Of a DNA stretch of 64,000 bases, positions 37,989-46,225 are shown piece by piece. A program made the position numbers and the translations under genes. How positions within the stretch are numbered: position 1 is the stretch's first letter; each line of letters opens with the position of its first letter. The notes below the pieces were generated by a model. That model was not told the origin of the DNA and did no database searches. It saw nothing but the letters and a program-made list of their open reading frames with translations. Source of the DNA: Rhizomicrobium sp. (lineage in GTDB: Bacteria; Pseudomonadota; Alphaproteobacteria; Micropepsales; Micropepsaceae); the NCBI GenBank assembly GCA_037200045.1, contig JBBCHM010000001.1:1426001-1490000 (forward strand). Direction: 5' to 3'.

Positions 37989-38447
37989 ATGGCCGAAAGA
38001 CTGGCAAGCGCGACGGGATCCTTGGCCGACGGCGCCGAGCGCCTCGAACGGCTGATCCGCGGCGTCAAGGACCGGCAGTTTTCCGAGGCGCTGAACGCGC
38101 CTCAGCCCAAGAGCGTCTCGAATGCTTATGCCGTCAGCCCGGAGGAAGAGTGGTCCAAGAAGTTCATGACCGCCGGGATCGGGCCGCACGATTTCAAGCC
38201 GGTCCAGATGCCGGTGGTGTCGATCGCCGCGCCGTCGGCCGCGCTCAAGCCGGCGCCCAAGACGCTGGAGCCCGCGCTGGCGGTCGCCGCTCCCGCCGCG
38301 CCGAAGAAGGTCGCCGCTGCCCCGCCCGCGCCGAAGAAGATCGAGGCCGCGTCGCCCGGCTCCGTCCGGCCCGGCCCGATCGGCGCCGCGATCGCCAGGC
38401 CGGCGCGCAAGCGCACCTGGTTCGGCCGCCTGGTGCGGGGGAATTGA
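37989..38447 (+). CDS. Small Ala/Pro-rich partner of the proteasome-like protein
   Basis: 152 residues; the ATG is one base after the stop of the Ntn-hydrolase gene, implying coupled translation. The N-terminal ~60 residues are helical and charged ('LADGAERLERLIRGVKDRQF', 'EEEWSKKFM'). The rest is a low-complexity Ala/Pro/Lys linker ending in a basic aromatic tip, 'RKRTWFGRLVRGN'. It could be an adaptor, activator or substrate of the upstream protein, with the C-terminal tip as a docking tail. No known family is recognised. Confidence 0.6.
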   Translation: MAERLASATGSLADGAERLERLIRGVKDRQFSEALNAPQPKSVSNAYAVSPEEEWSKKFMTAGIGPHDFKPVQMPVVSIAAPSAALKPAPKTLEPALAVAAPAAPKKVAAAPPAPKKIEAASPGSVRPGPIGAAIARPARKRTWFGRLVRGN

Positions 38448-38594
38448 CCGCCGCGTCTTCGCCATGAAATCCGGATTTGTCGCGAGCCCGCAGGGGCTTG
38501 TAGGATTGTGTTGTGTCGGCCGTTCAATTGAGCGGCAGGGCGGATTTTGCGATAAGGTCGCGGATTCGCGCCGGGATAAGCAGGGAGCTGAGGC

Positions 38595-39113
38595 ATGAAG
38601 TGTTTCGGGGCCATCATGGCCGCGCTGACCGCGTTTTTGTCGTTCGCAGGGGCCGAGGCCGCCGATCCGGCGCTCAGCGGTCCCGCCAACGACGCCTATC
38701 TGGCCGCGAACGCCCACCGCGCGGGCGTCGCCGTCCGCCCCAGCGGCCTGCAATACAACATCATCAAGAGCGGCTTCGGCGAGCGGCCGCGGCCGACCGA
38801 CGAGGTCGACGTGTCCTACACCGGCATGCTGATCAACGGCCGGGTGTTCGACGGCACCGAGCCGATGACGCCGGCCCATTTCACCGTCAACAAGCTCATC
38901 CCGGGCTGGACCGAGGCGCTCGGCCTGATGCGGGTCGGCGACAAATGGCACATCGTGATCCCGGCCAATCTCGCCTATGGCGCGCGCGGCGCGGGCGACG
39001 GGCTCATCCCGCCGAACCAGGTGCTGGTGTTCGACATGGAACTCCTGTCGATCACCCATCCCAAGGCGCCGCAGGGTCCCGACCCCGACGACCCGAATGG
39101 CGGCGGTCAATAG
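38595..39113 (+). CDS. Periplasmic FKBP-type peptidyl-prolyl isomerase
   Basis: 172 residues with a signal peptide (about 1-22, 'GAEAAD'). A short helical dimer region is followed by the FKBP domain: 'DEVDVSYTGMLINGRVFDG', 'PGWTEALGLMRVGDKW', 'IPANLAYGARGAG' and 'IPPNQVLVFDMELL'. It catalyses prolyl cis-trans isomerisation and probably helps fold exported proteins. A disordered Asp/Pro/Gly tail ends the protein. It lies just upstream of the glucan synthase gene. Confidence 0.93.
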   Translation: MKCFGAIMAALTAFLSFAGAEAADPALSGPANDAYLAANAHRAGVAVRPSGLQYNIIKSGFGERPRPTDEVDVSYTGMLINGRVFDGTEPMTPAHFTVNKLIPGWTEALGLMRVGDKWHIVIPANLAYGARGAGDGLIPPNQVLVFDMELLSITHPKAPQGPDPDDPNGGGQ

Positions 39114-39179
39114 TCGCGGAACCGCGGCGCGCCGGCGGAACTTGATATAGAGAATGGGCGAGCCCAGGCAGCGATAGGC

Positions 39180-41840
39180 GTGGTCAAAAAGGTCCTCAGC
39201 TTCTGGCGTAGATGGGTCGGGGGCGGCAAGTTCCGGATCGCCGCGGCCCTGTTCCTGGTCGTCAGCGCCTCGGTGCTGTTCTGGGCCAGCCGCGACTACA
39301 CGATCGTGGCGCCCGACTGGGAAGGCCAGATCCGCGGCGTCACCTATGCGCCGAGCCATGTGTTCTCGCTGCGCGAGCACAACCACATCACGCCCGCCCA
39401 GATCGACCGCGACATGGCGCAGCTCTCCCAGCTCACCGGGCGGGTGCGCACCTACACGGTGGGCGGCGGCATGGACAAGGTGCCGGAGATCGCCCGGCGC
39501 TACGGCCTGATGGTGTCGCTCGGCTGCTGGATCTCGCCCGACGCGGAGCTGAACGAGACCGAGCTGGCCCTGTGCATCAAGACCGCGCTGGCCAACCGGC
39601 GCGTCATCGACCGCGTCTTCGTCGGCAACGAGGCGATCCTGATGGGATACGTCACGCCCGACCAGCTCAACGGCTACATCAAGCGCGTGCGCGAGGCGCT
39701 GCCCGACCGCATCAAGGTGACGACGTCCGAGCCGTGGTCGACCTGGCTGTTGACGCCGGAGATCGGCCAGTATGTCGATGTCATTTCGGTGCACCTGCTG
39801 CCCTATTGGGAAGGCGTCTCCGCCCACGATTCGCTGCGCATGCTCGAGCACGCCTACAACGACGTGCAGGAGGAATTTCCCGACAAGCCGGTGATCATCG
39901 GCGAGGCCGGCTGGCCGTCGGAAGGGCGCACCAAGCGCTTCGCCGAGCCGTCGGTCGCCAACGAGGCCTATTTCATGCGCGGCTTCGTCCAGCTCGCGCG
40001 CGAGAAGGGCTACGACTACTACCTCATGGAAGGCTACGACCAGCCCTGGAAGATCGCCAATGAGGGTTCGGTCGGGGCGAGCTGGGGGCTCTACGATTCC
40101 CTCGGCACGCCGAAATTCAGCTTCAGCGGATTGCTGCGCACATTCCCCGAATGGCGCACCTATGCGCTGTTCGCCTCGGTGCTCACGCTGGTTCTCGGCC
40201 TGATGATCCTGGGCTGGATGCCGCGCATGCGCCAGCAGGGCTATCTCGTGATGGGCGGCCTCGTCGCCGCGGTGACGACGGGTCTTCTGGTGCTGATCGA
40301 CGCGAGCTCGCTCGAATATGTCGATCCCGCCGACCTCGCCATGATCATCGCCATGGTGCCGCTGGTCTTGCTCGCCTCGACCGTGATCCTGACCGAAGGC
40401 ATCGAACTGGCGACCAGCCTGTGGCGCGTCGAACGCCGGGCGCTGCGCACCGCGATCCCCAAGGTGAGCCCACGCGTCTCCATCCATGTGCCGTGCTTCA
40501 ACGAGCCGCCGGCGATGGTGATCGAGACGCTGAACGCGCTGGCGCGGCTCGACTACGACAATTTCGAAGTCATCCTGCTCGACAACAACACGCCCGACGC
40601 GGCGACCTGGAAGCCGGTCGAGGCGCATTGCGCCACGCTGGGCGAGCGCTTCCGCTTCTACCACTACGACAATATGGCGGGCTTCAAGGCCGGCGCGCTG
40701 AACGAGGCGCTGCGGCTCACCGATCCTTCCACCGACTATGTCGCGGTGATCGACAGCGACTACCAGGTCGAGCCGTTCTGGCTGCGCCGCGCGCTGCCGT
40801 TCTTCGCCGCGCCCGACATCGCGCTGGTGCAGGGCCCACAGGACTATCGCGACGCCCACCAGAACGCCTTCAAGGCGATGGCCTATCAGGAATATCGCGG
40901 CTTCTTCCAGATCGGCATGGTGGAGCGCAACGAATACAACGCCATCATCCAGCACGGCACGATGACCATCGTGCGCCGCCACGCCTTGCAGGAGGTCGGC
41001 GGCTGGGCCACCTGGTGCATCACCGAGGACACCGAGCTCGGCCTCAAGCTGTTCGAGGCCGGTTATGGCGCGGCCTATATCCCCGAAAGCATGGGTTCGG
41101 GCCTGATGCCCGACACGCTGGATGCGTTCATCTCGCAGCGCTATCGCTGGGTCTATGGCGCGATGCAGATCATGAAGCGCCATGCCGGCGCGATCTTCCT
41201 CGGCCGCACCAGGCTCACCGCCGGCCAGCGCTACCAGTTCCTGGTCGGCTGGCTGCCCTGGATCTCCGACGGCTTCGGCCTGATCGTGACCTTCCTGGCG
41301 CTGGCCTGGACCGCGGCGATGTGGGCGGCGCCCCAGACCTTCGACGTGCCGCTGCCCGCGCTCTCGGCCGCCGCGCTGGCGCTGTTCGTCGCCAAGACGA
41401 TGAAGACGCTGCTGCTCTATCCGCAGAAGGTGCGCTCCGGCATGAAGGGCGCCATCGTCGCCTCGGTCGCGGGCCTCTCGACCACCCACGCCGTCGCCAA
41501 GGCGGTGATCGCCGGCCTGTTCACGCGCGGCCAGCCCTTCCTGCGCACGCCCAAATGCGAGGACCAGGCGCTGCTCAGCCAGGCGCTGCGCAAGGTGTGG
41601 CAGGAGACGACGCTGCTGGTGCTGTGCGCGCTGGCGCTTCTGTCGCTGGCGACCGGTGCCGCGCTGGACGATCCGGCGATCCAGCTCTGGATGGTGATGG
41701 TCGCGGTACAGTCGCTGCCCTATCTGGCGACGGTGGTGACGGCGGCGATCAGCGCGATCTCGAACAAGCAGCGCAATGCCCGCCTCGCGGTGCCTGCCGC
41801 CCCAACCGCGCCCGATCCCGCTTTGCCGAAAGCGGCGTGA
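39180..41840 (+). CDS. GH17-GT2 fusion, beta-glucan synthase (NdvB-like)
   Basis: 886 residues from a GTG at 39180. A membrane anchor (20-36) leads to a periplasmic GH17-like domain with acid E151 ('VFVGNEAIL') and nucleophile E241 ('IGEAGWPSEG'). Three membrane helices (about 325-415) follow, then a cytoplasmic GT2 domain with D525-S-D527, T-E616-D617 and Q653-R-Y-R-W657, the processive-synthase motifs, and further helices. The plan matches NdvB-type enzymes making beta-1,3 (and 1,6) glucans, in which the GH17 part remodels or cyclises the product. A role in periplasmic or surface glucan is inferred. The stop codon abuts a palindromic repeat. Confidence 0.88.
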   Translation: MVKKVLSFWRRWVGGGKFRIAAALFLVVSASVLFWASRDYTIVAPDWEGQIRGVTYAPSHVFSLREHNHITPAQIDRDMAQLSQLTGRVRTYTVGGGMDKVPEIARRYGLMVSLGCWISPDAELNETELALCIKTALANRRVIDRVFVGNEAILMGYVTPDQLNGYIKRVREALPDRIKVTTSEPWSTWLLTPEIGQYVDVISVHLLPYWEGVSAHDSLRMLEHAYNDVQEEFPDKPVIIGEAGWPSEGRTKRFAEPSVANEAYFMRGFVQLAREKGYDYYLMEGYDQPWKIANEGSVGASWGLYDSLGTPKFSFSGLLRTFPEWRTYALFASVLTLVLGLMILGWMPRMRQQGYLVMGGLVAAVTTGLLVLIDASSLEYVDPADLAMIIAMVPLVLLASTVILTEGIELATSLWRVERRALRTAIPKVSPRVSIHVPCFNEPPAMVIETLNALARLDYDNFEVILLDNNTPDAATWKPVEAHCATLGERFRFYHYDNMAGFKAGALNEALRLTDPSTDYVAVIDSDYQVEPFWLRRALPFFAAPDIALVQGPQDYRDAHQNAFKAMAYQEYRGFFQIGMVERNEYNAIIQHGTMTIVRRHALQEVGGWATWCITEDTELGLKLFEAGYGAAYIPESMGSGLMPDTLDAFISQRYRWVYGAMQIMKRHAGAIFLGRTRLTAGQRYQFLVGWLPWISDGFGLIVTFLALAWTAAMWAAPQTFDVPLPALSAAALALFVAKTMKTLLLYPQKVRSGMKGAIVASVAGLSTTHAVAKAVIAGLFTRGQPFLRTPKCEDQALLSQALRKVWQETTLLVLCALALLSLATGAALDDPAIQLWMVMVAVQSLPYLATVVTAAISAISNKQRNARLAVPAAPTAPDPALPKAA

Positions 41841-41842
41841 TA

Positions 41843-41972
41843 TTTTCCTCCCCCGCGTTGGCGGGGGAGGTGGCACGGCGTCGCGAAGCGAAGCCGTGAC
41901 GGAGGGGGCCAGCGCGCTGGCCCCCTTCGCCTCGCTGCGCTCGGCACCTCCCCGCCAACGCGGGGGATGAAA
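41843..41972. repeat. Stop-codon-flanked C/G palindrome, copy 1
   Basis: A 130-bp element between the convergent glucan synthase and FAD oxidase genes. The left arm TTTCCTCCCCCGCGTTGGCG is mirrored by a right arm CGCCAACGCGGGGGATGAAA. An inner palindrome (GGGGGCCAGCGCGCTGGCCCCC) lies in the middle. The element starts two bases after one stop TGA, and the other gene's TGA begins directly at its far edge. It should form a large stem and probably terminates both genes. Related copy at 62163-62296. Confidence 0.85.
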
Positions 41973-43355
41973 TCAGAGCGCGATCACCTTCCCCGGATTG
42001 AGGATGTTCCTCGGATCCAGCGTGCGCTTCAGCATCCGCATCACGTCGAGCTCCGCCGCGCTCTTGTAGAGCGGGAGCTGGTCGCGCTTCTGCACCCCGA
42101 TGCCGTGCTCGGCGCTGATCGAGCCGCCGAAGGCGTGCACGATGTCGTGCACGATCCGCTGCACCTCTTCCCAGCGCGCCAGGAACGCCCCCGGATCGCC
42201 CCCGACGGGCGCGCTGAAATTGAAATGGATATTGCCGTCGCCGATATGCCCGAACGATACCGGCCGCGCGCCGGGAACCGCCTTCAGCACCGCCGCCGTC
42301 GCCGTGACGAGGAATTCCGGGATCGCGCTCACCGGCACCGACACGTCATGCTTGATCGAGGCGCCCTCGCGCTTCTGCGCCTCCGACATGTTCTCGCGCA
42401 AGGACCACAGCGCGGCGCGCTGCGCATCGCTCGCGGCGATGACGGCATCGTCGACGTCCGCCAGCGCCGCCTCGAAGGCGCCGGTCAGATCGGAACCGCT
42501 GCCCGCCTCGACCAGCACGTACCAGGGCGAAGGTTTGGACAGGGGATCGCGCGCGCCGGGAATGTGCGCCAGCAAGAGTTCGAGCCCGATCCGCGGCAGG
42601 ATCTCGAAGGCGCTGACGAGCCCGCCCGTCGCCTCCTGCATCCGCCCCAGCAGCGCCACGGCGGCGGCGGGCGAGGGCAGGGCGACGAACGCCGTGGCGC
42701 GCATCGCCGGCCTGGCGAACAGCTTCAGCGCCGCGGCGGTGATCACGCCGAGCGTGCCTTCCGCGCCGATGAAAAGCTGCTTGAGGTCGTAGCCGGTATT
42801 GTCCTTGCGTAGCGTGCGCAAAAGGTCGAGCACCCGGCCGTCCGCCAGCACGACCTCCAGCCCCAGCACCAGGTCGCGCGCCATGCCGTAGCGCAGCACC
42901 GCGACGCCGCCGGCATTGGTCGAGAGGTTGCCGCCGATCGTGGCGCTGCCCTCGGCGGCCAGGCTCAGCGGAAACAGCAGGCCGGCGTCGTCCGCCGCCT
43001 TCTGCACCCGGGCGAGGATCATGCCCGCCTCCACCGTGATCGTGTGCGCGGCGGCATCCAGCGCGCGCAACCGGTTCATGCGGCCGAGGCTCAGCACCAC
43101 TTCGCCGTCGAACGGGATCTGCCCGCCGACCAGTCCGGTATTGCCGCCCTGCGGCACCACCGCCGTGTTCGTCTCGTTGCAGATCGCCAGCAGCGCGGAG
43201 ACTTCCGCCGTCGTCGCCGGCTTGAGCAGGAGCGGCGAATGGCCGTGATATTTGCTGCGCCATTCCTCCAGATGCGGCGCGATCTCCGCCGGGTCTTCCG
43301 AGAAGCCCTTGGCGCCGGCGGCCGCCTTCAAGCGTGCAAGCGTTTCGCTGTTCAT
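41973..43355 (-). CDS. FAD-linked oxidase (D-lactate/glycolate dehydrogenase-like)
   Basis: 460 residues from the ATG at 43355, overlapping the tsaC stop (ATGA). The FAD-binding 4 domain has 'VVPQGGNTGLVGGQ', 'GNLSTNAGGVAVLRYG' and 'GAEGTLGVITAAALKL'. The C-terminal domain has 'FGHIGDGNIHFNF' with the metal or substrate histidines and 'GSISAEHGIGVQKRDQL'. This is the GlcD/D-2-hydroxyglutarate dehydrogenase group, which oxidises D-2-hydroxy acids. The exact acid is not determined. Confidence 0.92.
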   Translation of the reverse strand: MNSETLARLKAAAGAKGFSEDPAEIAPHLEEWRSKYHGHSPLLLKPATTAEVSALLAICNETNTAVVPQGGNTGLVGGQIPFDGEVVLSLGRMNRLRALDAAAHTITVEAGMILARVQKAADDAGLLFPLSLAAEGSATIGGNLSTNAGGVAVLRYGMARDLVLGLEVVLADGRVLDLLRTLRKDNTGYDLKQLFIGAEGTLGVITAAALKLFARPAMRATAFVALPSPAAAVALLGRMQEATGGLVSAFEILPRIGLELLLAHIPGARDPLSKPSPWYVLVEAGSGSDLTGAFEAALADVDDAVIAASDAQRAALWSLRENMSEAQKREGASIKHDVSVPVSAIPEFLVTATAAVLKAVPGARPVSFGHIGDGNIHFNFSAPVGGDPGAFLARWEEVQRIVHDIVHAFGGSISAEHGIGVQKRDQLPLYKSAAELDVMRMLKRTLDPRNILNPGKVIAL

Positions 43356-44296
43356 GACGCGTCTCGCGGGGCCGCCGCGCGGCGCAGCCGGTCGTTGATC
43401 GCTTCGCCCAGGCCCTCGTCCGGGATCGGCATCACGGCGATGGCCCGCGCCGCGTCCAGTTCGTGCAGCATCGCGAACAAATGGGCGGCGGCCTCGCGCA
43501 GATCGCCGCTCCGGCTGAGATTGCGCGCCTCGGCCGGCGCATCCGGCCCGAAACCGAGCAGCGTCTCGCCGGGGCCTGCCGCGCGCGCGTTCAGGCGTAA
43601 CACCGCGTGCGGTGCGTAGTGGCTGGCAAGCTGTCCCGGCGACTGCACCTTTGCATCGCGCGGCGCAACCAGCCCGCCGGCGACGGCTTCGATGGCCGCG
43701 CGCGAAATCGCTCCGGCACGCAGCAGGACCGGCTCGCCGGCATCGAACCCGATCACGGTGGATTCCAGCCCCAGCGGCGCGGCGCCGCCGTCGAGGATCA
43801 GATCGACCGTGTCGCCGAGGCTCTGCGCGACATGCGCCGCCGTCGTCGCCGTGATGCGGCCCGAGGCGTTGGCGCTCGGCGCGGCGATGGCGAGGCCGCT
43901 TTGCGCGATCAGCTTCGCCGCCACGGGATGCGCCGGCACGCGCAAGGCCACGGTGTCCAATCCGGCGCTGACCAGTTCGGAGAGGCGGCAATCGCGGCGG
44001 CGCGGCAGGACCAGCGTCAGCGGTCCCGGCCAGAACGCCGCCGCCAGCTTGCGCGCCATCTCGTTGAACATCGCATGCCGCTCCGCCTCGGCGGCATCGC
44101 GGACATGCACGATCAGGGGATTGAAGCGCGGCCGTCCCTTGGCCTCGAAGATGCGCGCCACGGCGCGGCCGTTGGCGGCATCGGCGCCGAGGCCGTAGAC
44201 CGTCTCGGTCGGGAACGCCACCAGCCCGCCGTCGCGCAGCAGGCGCGCGGCATCGGCGATGGCGCCGTCGTCGGCGTGGCGGATCGTGGTGGTCAT
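43352..44296 (-). CDS. tsaC: L-threonylcarbamoyladenylate synthase
   Basis: 314 residues, the longer Sua5-type version. The catalytic start 'GGLVAFPTETVYGLGADAAN' with the usual 'KGRPRFNPLIVH' is followed by 'LVLPRRRDCRLSELVSAG' and 'VALRVPAHPVAAKLI', then 'APSANASGRITAT' and a C-terminal Sua5 domain ('ASHYAPHAVLRL'). It makes threonylcarbamoyl-AMP for the t6A modification of ANN-decoding tRNAs, an essential function. It is co-translated with the downstream FAD oxidase gene. Confidence 0.95.
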   Translation of the reverse strand: MTTTIRHADDGAIADAARLLRDGGLVAFPTETVYGLGADAANGRAVARIFEAKGRPRFNPLIVHVRDAAEAERHAMFNEMARKLAAAFWPGPLTLVLPRRRDCRLSELVSAGLDTVALRVPAHPVAAKLIAQSGLAIAAPSANASGRITATTAAHVAQSLGDTVDLILDGGAAPLGLESTVIGFDAGEPVLLRAGAISRAAIEAVAGGLVAPRDAKVQSPGQLASHYAPHAVLRLNARAAGPGETLLGFGPDAPAEARNLSRSGDLREAAAHLFAMLHELDAARAIAVMPIPDEGLGEAINDRLRRAAAPRDAS

Positions 44297-44316
44297 GCCG
44301 CCATTCTATACGGAAT

Positions 44317-44877
44317 TCACGAGGCCTTTGTCGCGGTCAGGTCGACCGTGATGGTCACGGCATGGGCGATGGGCGTCTCGCCCGCCCATTCGCCGCTAGT
44401 GCCAAGCCCGAAATCGAGCCGGCTCACCACCGCCTTGCCGGTCATGTGCGCCGTATTGCCGGCGATGGTCAGGGTGAAGGGCAGGGTGATCGCCTTGGTC
44501 ACGCCGTGCAGGTTCAGCCGGCCGGTCGCGACATAGGTGTTGCCGCCGGTGGCCTTAAAGCCGGTCGTCTCGAACACAGCGGTCGGAAACTGGGTGACGG
44601 AGAATCCTTCCGCGCCCTTCAGGCCGTCATCGTTGTCCGCCGAACCGGACTCCTCGCTGTCGAGCGCGATGGAGACCTTGGCATGCGCCGCCGCCAGGTT
44701 CGCGCGATCGAAGTCGATCGTCGCGTTCCACGACTTGAAGCGCGCGTCGAACGCCTCGCCACTCCATTGCACCGAAAAGCCGAGCCGGCTCTTCGCCGGA
44801 TCGACGGTCCACCGTGCCGCCGCCGCCGGCGAAGCCGCCAGCAGCACGAGGCACAGAACCGCCAGCGCGCGCTTCAC
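44317..44877 (-). CDS. YceI family periplasmic protein (second of the operon pair)
   Basis: 186 residues with a signal peptide (about 1-21, 'SPAAAA'). The lipocalin-like YceI barrel is shown by 'WTVDPAKSRLGFSVQWSGEA', 'SEESGSADNDDGLKGAEGF', 'GRLNLHGVTKAITLPFTLTI' and a late 'VVSRLDFGLGTSGEW'. YceI proteins bind isoprenoid-like lipids such as polyprenyl or quinone derivatives in the periplasm. Its start overlaps the cytochrome b561 stop by four bases. Confidence 0.9.
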   Translation of the reverse strand: MKRALAVLCLVLLAASPAAAARWTVDPAKSRLGFSVQWSGEAFDARFKSWNATIDFDRANLAAAHAKVSIALDSEESGSADNDDGLKGAEGFSVTQFPTAVFETTGFKATGGNTYVATGRLNLHGVTKAITLPFTLTIAGNTAHMTGKAVVSRLDFGLGTSGEWAGETPIAHAVTITVDLTATKAS

Positions 44878-45458
44878 GGATCGCCCACCGTCGTGCCGGG
44901 CACCATCCGGCGCAGCACGTCGTCGCCGCGCAGGACATGGTGATACAGCGCCGCGATCACATGGATCGGAATGAGCACGATCGCCGTCCAGGCGAGATAG
45001 ACGTGCACCGCCTCGTACATCTCATGGACGGAATGAAGCTGCTCGCGGGTCTGCCCGGCGTAGAAGCCGAGATTGGGCCAGACGAACAGCCCGAAATAAT
45101 TCGTGCCGTTGCCCAGGGGCGAAGCCGACACCATCAGCCAGCCCGACAGCGGAATGACGATGATCAGGAAATAGAAGAACGCATGCGTGAAGCGCGCGAA
45201 CCCCGCGACGACGGGATGCATGCCGGGCGGCAGGCGCGGCACGGGGTTGACCAGCCGCCAGCCGAGCCTGAGCAGGCTGAGCACCAGCACGGTCAGGCCG
45301 ATCGACTTATGCGTCTGGATGATCATGAACTTGTCGGGATCGCTGCGCGGCAGATCGCCCATATAGAGGCCGAGCGCGATATTGGCGATGAGCAGCGCCG
45401 CGACGATCCAGTGGAAGGTCATCGCGACGGTGTTGTAGCGGAGCGGACGTGCCGGCAC
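44874..45458 (-). CDS. Cytochrome b561 family protein
   Basis: 194 residues with four membrane helices. Heme-ligand histidines sit at the expected helix positions: H16 ('MTFHWIVAAL'), one in 'IQTHKSIGLTVL', one in 'THAFFYFLII' and one in 'LIPIHVIAALYHH'. Bacterial b561 proteins (CybB type) accept electrons from quinol or pass them to periplasmic acceptors, often superoxide. It is sandwiched between two YceI genes on one transcript, a recurring arrangement suggesting the YceI barrels supply or hold its lipid/quinone ligand. Confidence 0.92.
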   Translation of the reverse strand: MPARPLRYNTVAMTFHWIVAALLIANIALGLYMGDLPRSDPDKFMIIQTHKSIGLTVLVLSLLRLGWRLVNPVPRLPPGMHPVVAGFARFTHAFFYFLIIVIPLSGWLMVSASPLGNGTNYFGLFVWPNLGFYAGQTREQLHSVHEMYEAVHVYLAWTAIVLIPIHVIAALYHHVLRGDDVLRRMVPGTTVGDP

Positions 45459-45461
45459 GGC

Positions 45462-46076
45462 TCAGCCTTTCTGCTTCTGGAACAAGGCTTCGATGGTCAG
45501 CTTGACCTCGTCGCCGACCAGGCTGTTCCAGCGCATCTTGTCCATCCCGAAATCGCTGCGCTTGATCGTGGCCGTGGCGTGGAAGCCGAGATAAAAGGCC
45601 GGCCCCATCGGCGAGGGCGCCCCGCCGTTGAACGTCACGTCGAAGGTGACCGGCCGGGTCACGCCATGGATGGTCAGATCGCCCGTCATCTTGCCCGACG
45701 CCGGCCCGGTGCGCGTCAGCGCCGTGGAGGTGAACGTCGCTTGCGGGAATTTGGCGGTGTCGAACACGTCGGCGGCCGCCAGCTCCTGCAGCAGCTCGCT
45801 GTTGGGGACGTTGAGGCTGAGCATCTCGATGGTGACCGACACCGAACTTTTCTCCGGCGCGCCCGGCGTGAAGTTCAGCGTGCCCGAGGTCTTCTCGAAG
45901 CGGCCGTAATAGTCGGTCAGATCCAGATGCGGAATCGCGAACAGCACGACGGTGTGGCGCGGCTCGATCTGATAGGCGCCGGCCGGCGCCTGCTTGGGAT
46001 CGGTCGAAACGCCGGCGGCCTGCGCCACGGCGGCGTGGAGCGCGAAGGCGGCTCCCAGAACGGCAAGTCGGCGCAT
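45462..46076 (-). CDS. YceI family periplasmic protein (first of the operon pair)
   Basis: 204 residues from the ATG at 46076, five bases after AGGAA. Signal peptide about 1-20. YceI landmarks are 'YQIEPRHTVVLFAIPHLDLT', 'GRFEKTSGTLNF', 'FPQATFTSTAL', 'MTGDLTIHGVTRPVTFDVTF' and 'IKRSDFGMDKMRW', the last being typical of the family's end. It probably binds a polyprenyl-like ligand in the periplasm. It is the first gene of a three-gene YceI-b561-YceI operon; its stop is three bases from the b561 start. Confidence 0.92.
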   Translation of the reverse strand: MRRLAVLGAAFALHAAVAQAAGVSTDPKQAPAGAYQIEPRHTVVLFAIPHLDLTDYYGRFEKTSGTLNFTPGAPEKSSVSVTIEMLSLNVPNSELLQELAAADVFDTAKFPQATFTSTALTRTGPASGKMTGDLTIHGVTRPVTFDVTFNGGAPSPMGPAFYLGFHATATIKRSDFGMDKMRWNSLVGDEVKLTIEALFQKQKG

Positions 46077-46225
46077 GATTCCTCGCTGAGGGATGGGTTC
46101 CCTCCACATATAACGCGTATCCGCCCCGCATGCAGCGCCGTGACGGGGTAAATATCGCCCGCTTGACGGGCCCGCCGCCCCCTACCCATAGTCGAAGGAA
46201 CCGCTATTTCCCGAAAGGCTCCCTT

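Noticed and set aside
37938..41876. A 1312-codon open frame antisense to the glucan synthase and FKBP genes
   Set aside because: It is a composition artefact of high GC; the sense genes have full catalytic motifs.
41843..41972. Could the C/G palindromes be CRISPR repeats?
   Set aside because: They are single inverted elements, not regularly spaced direct repeats with spacers.
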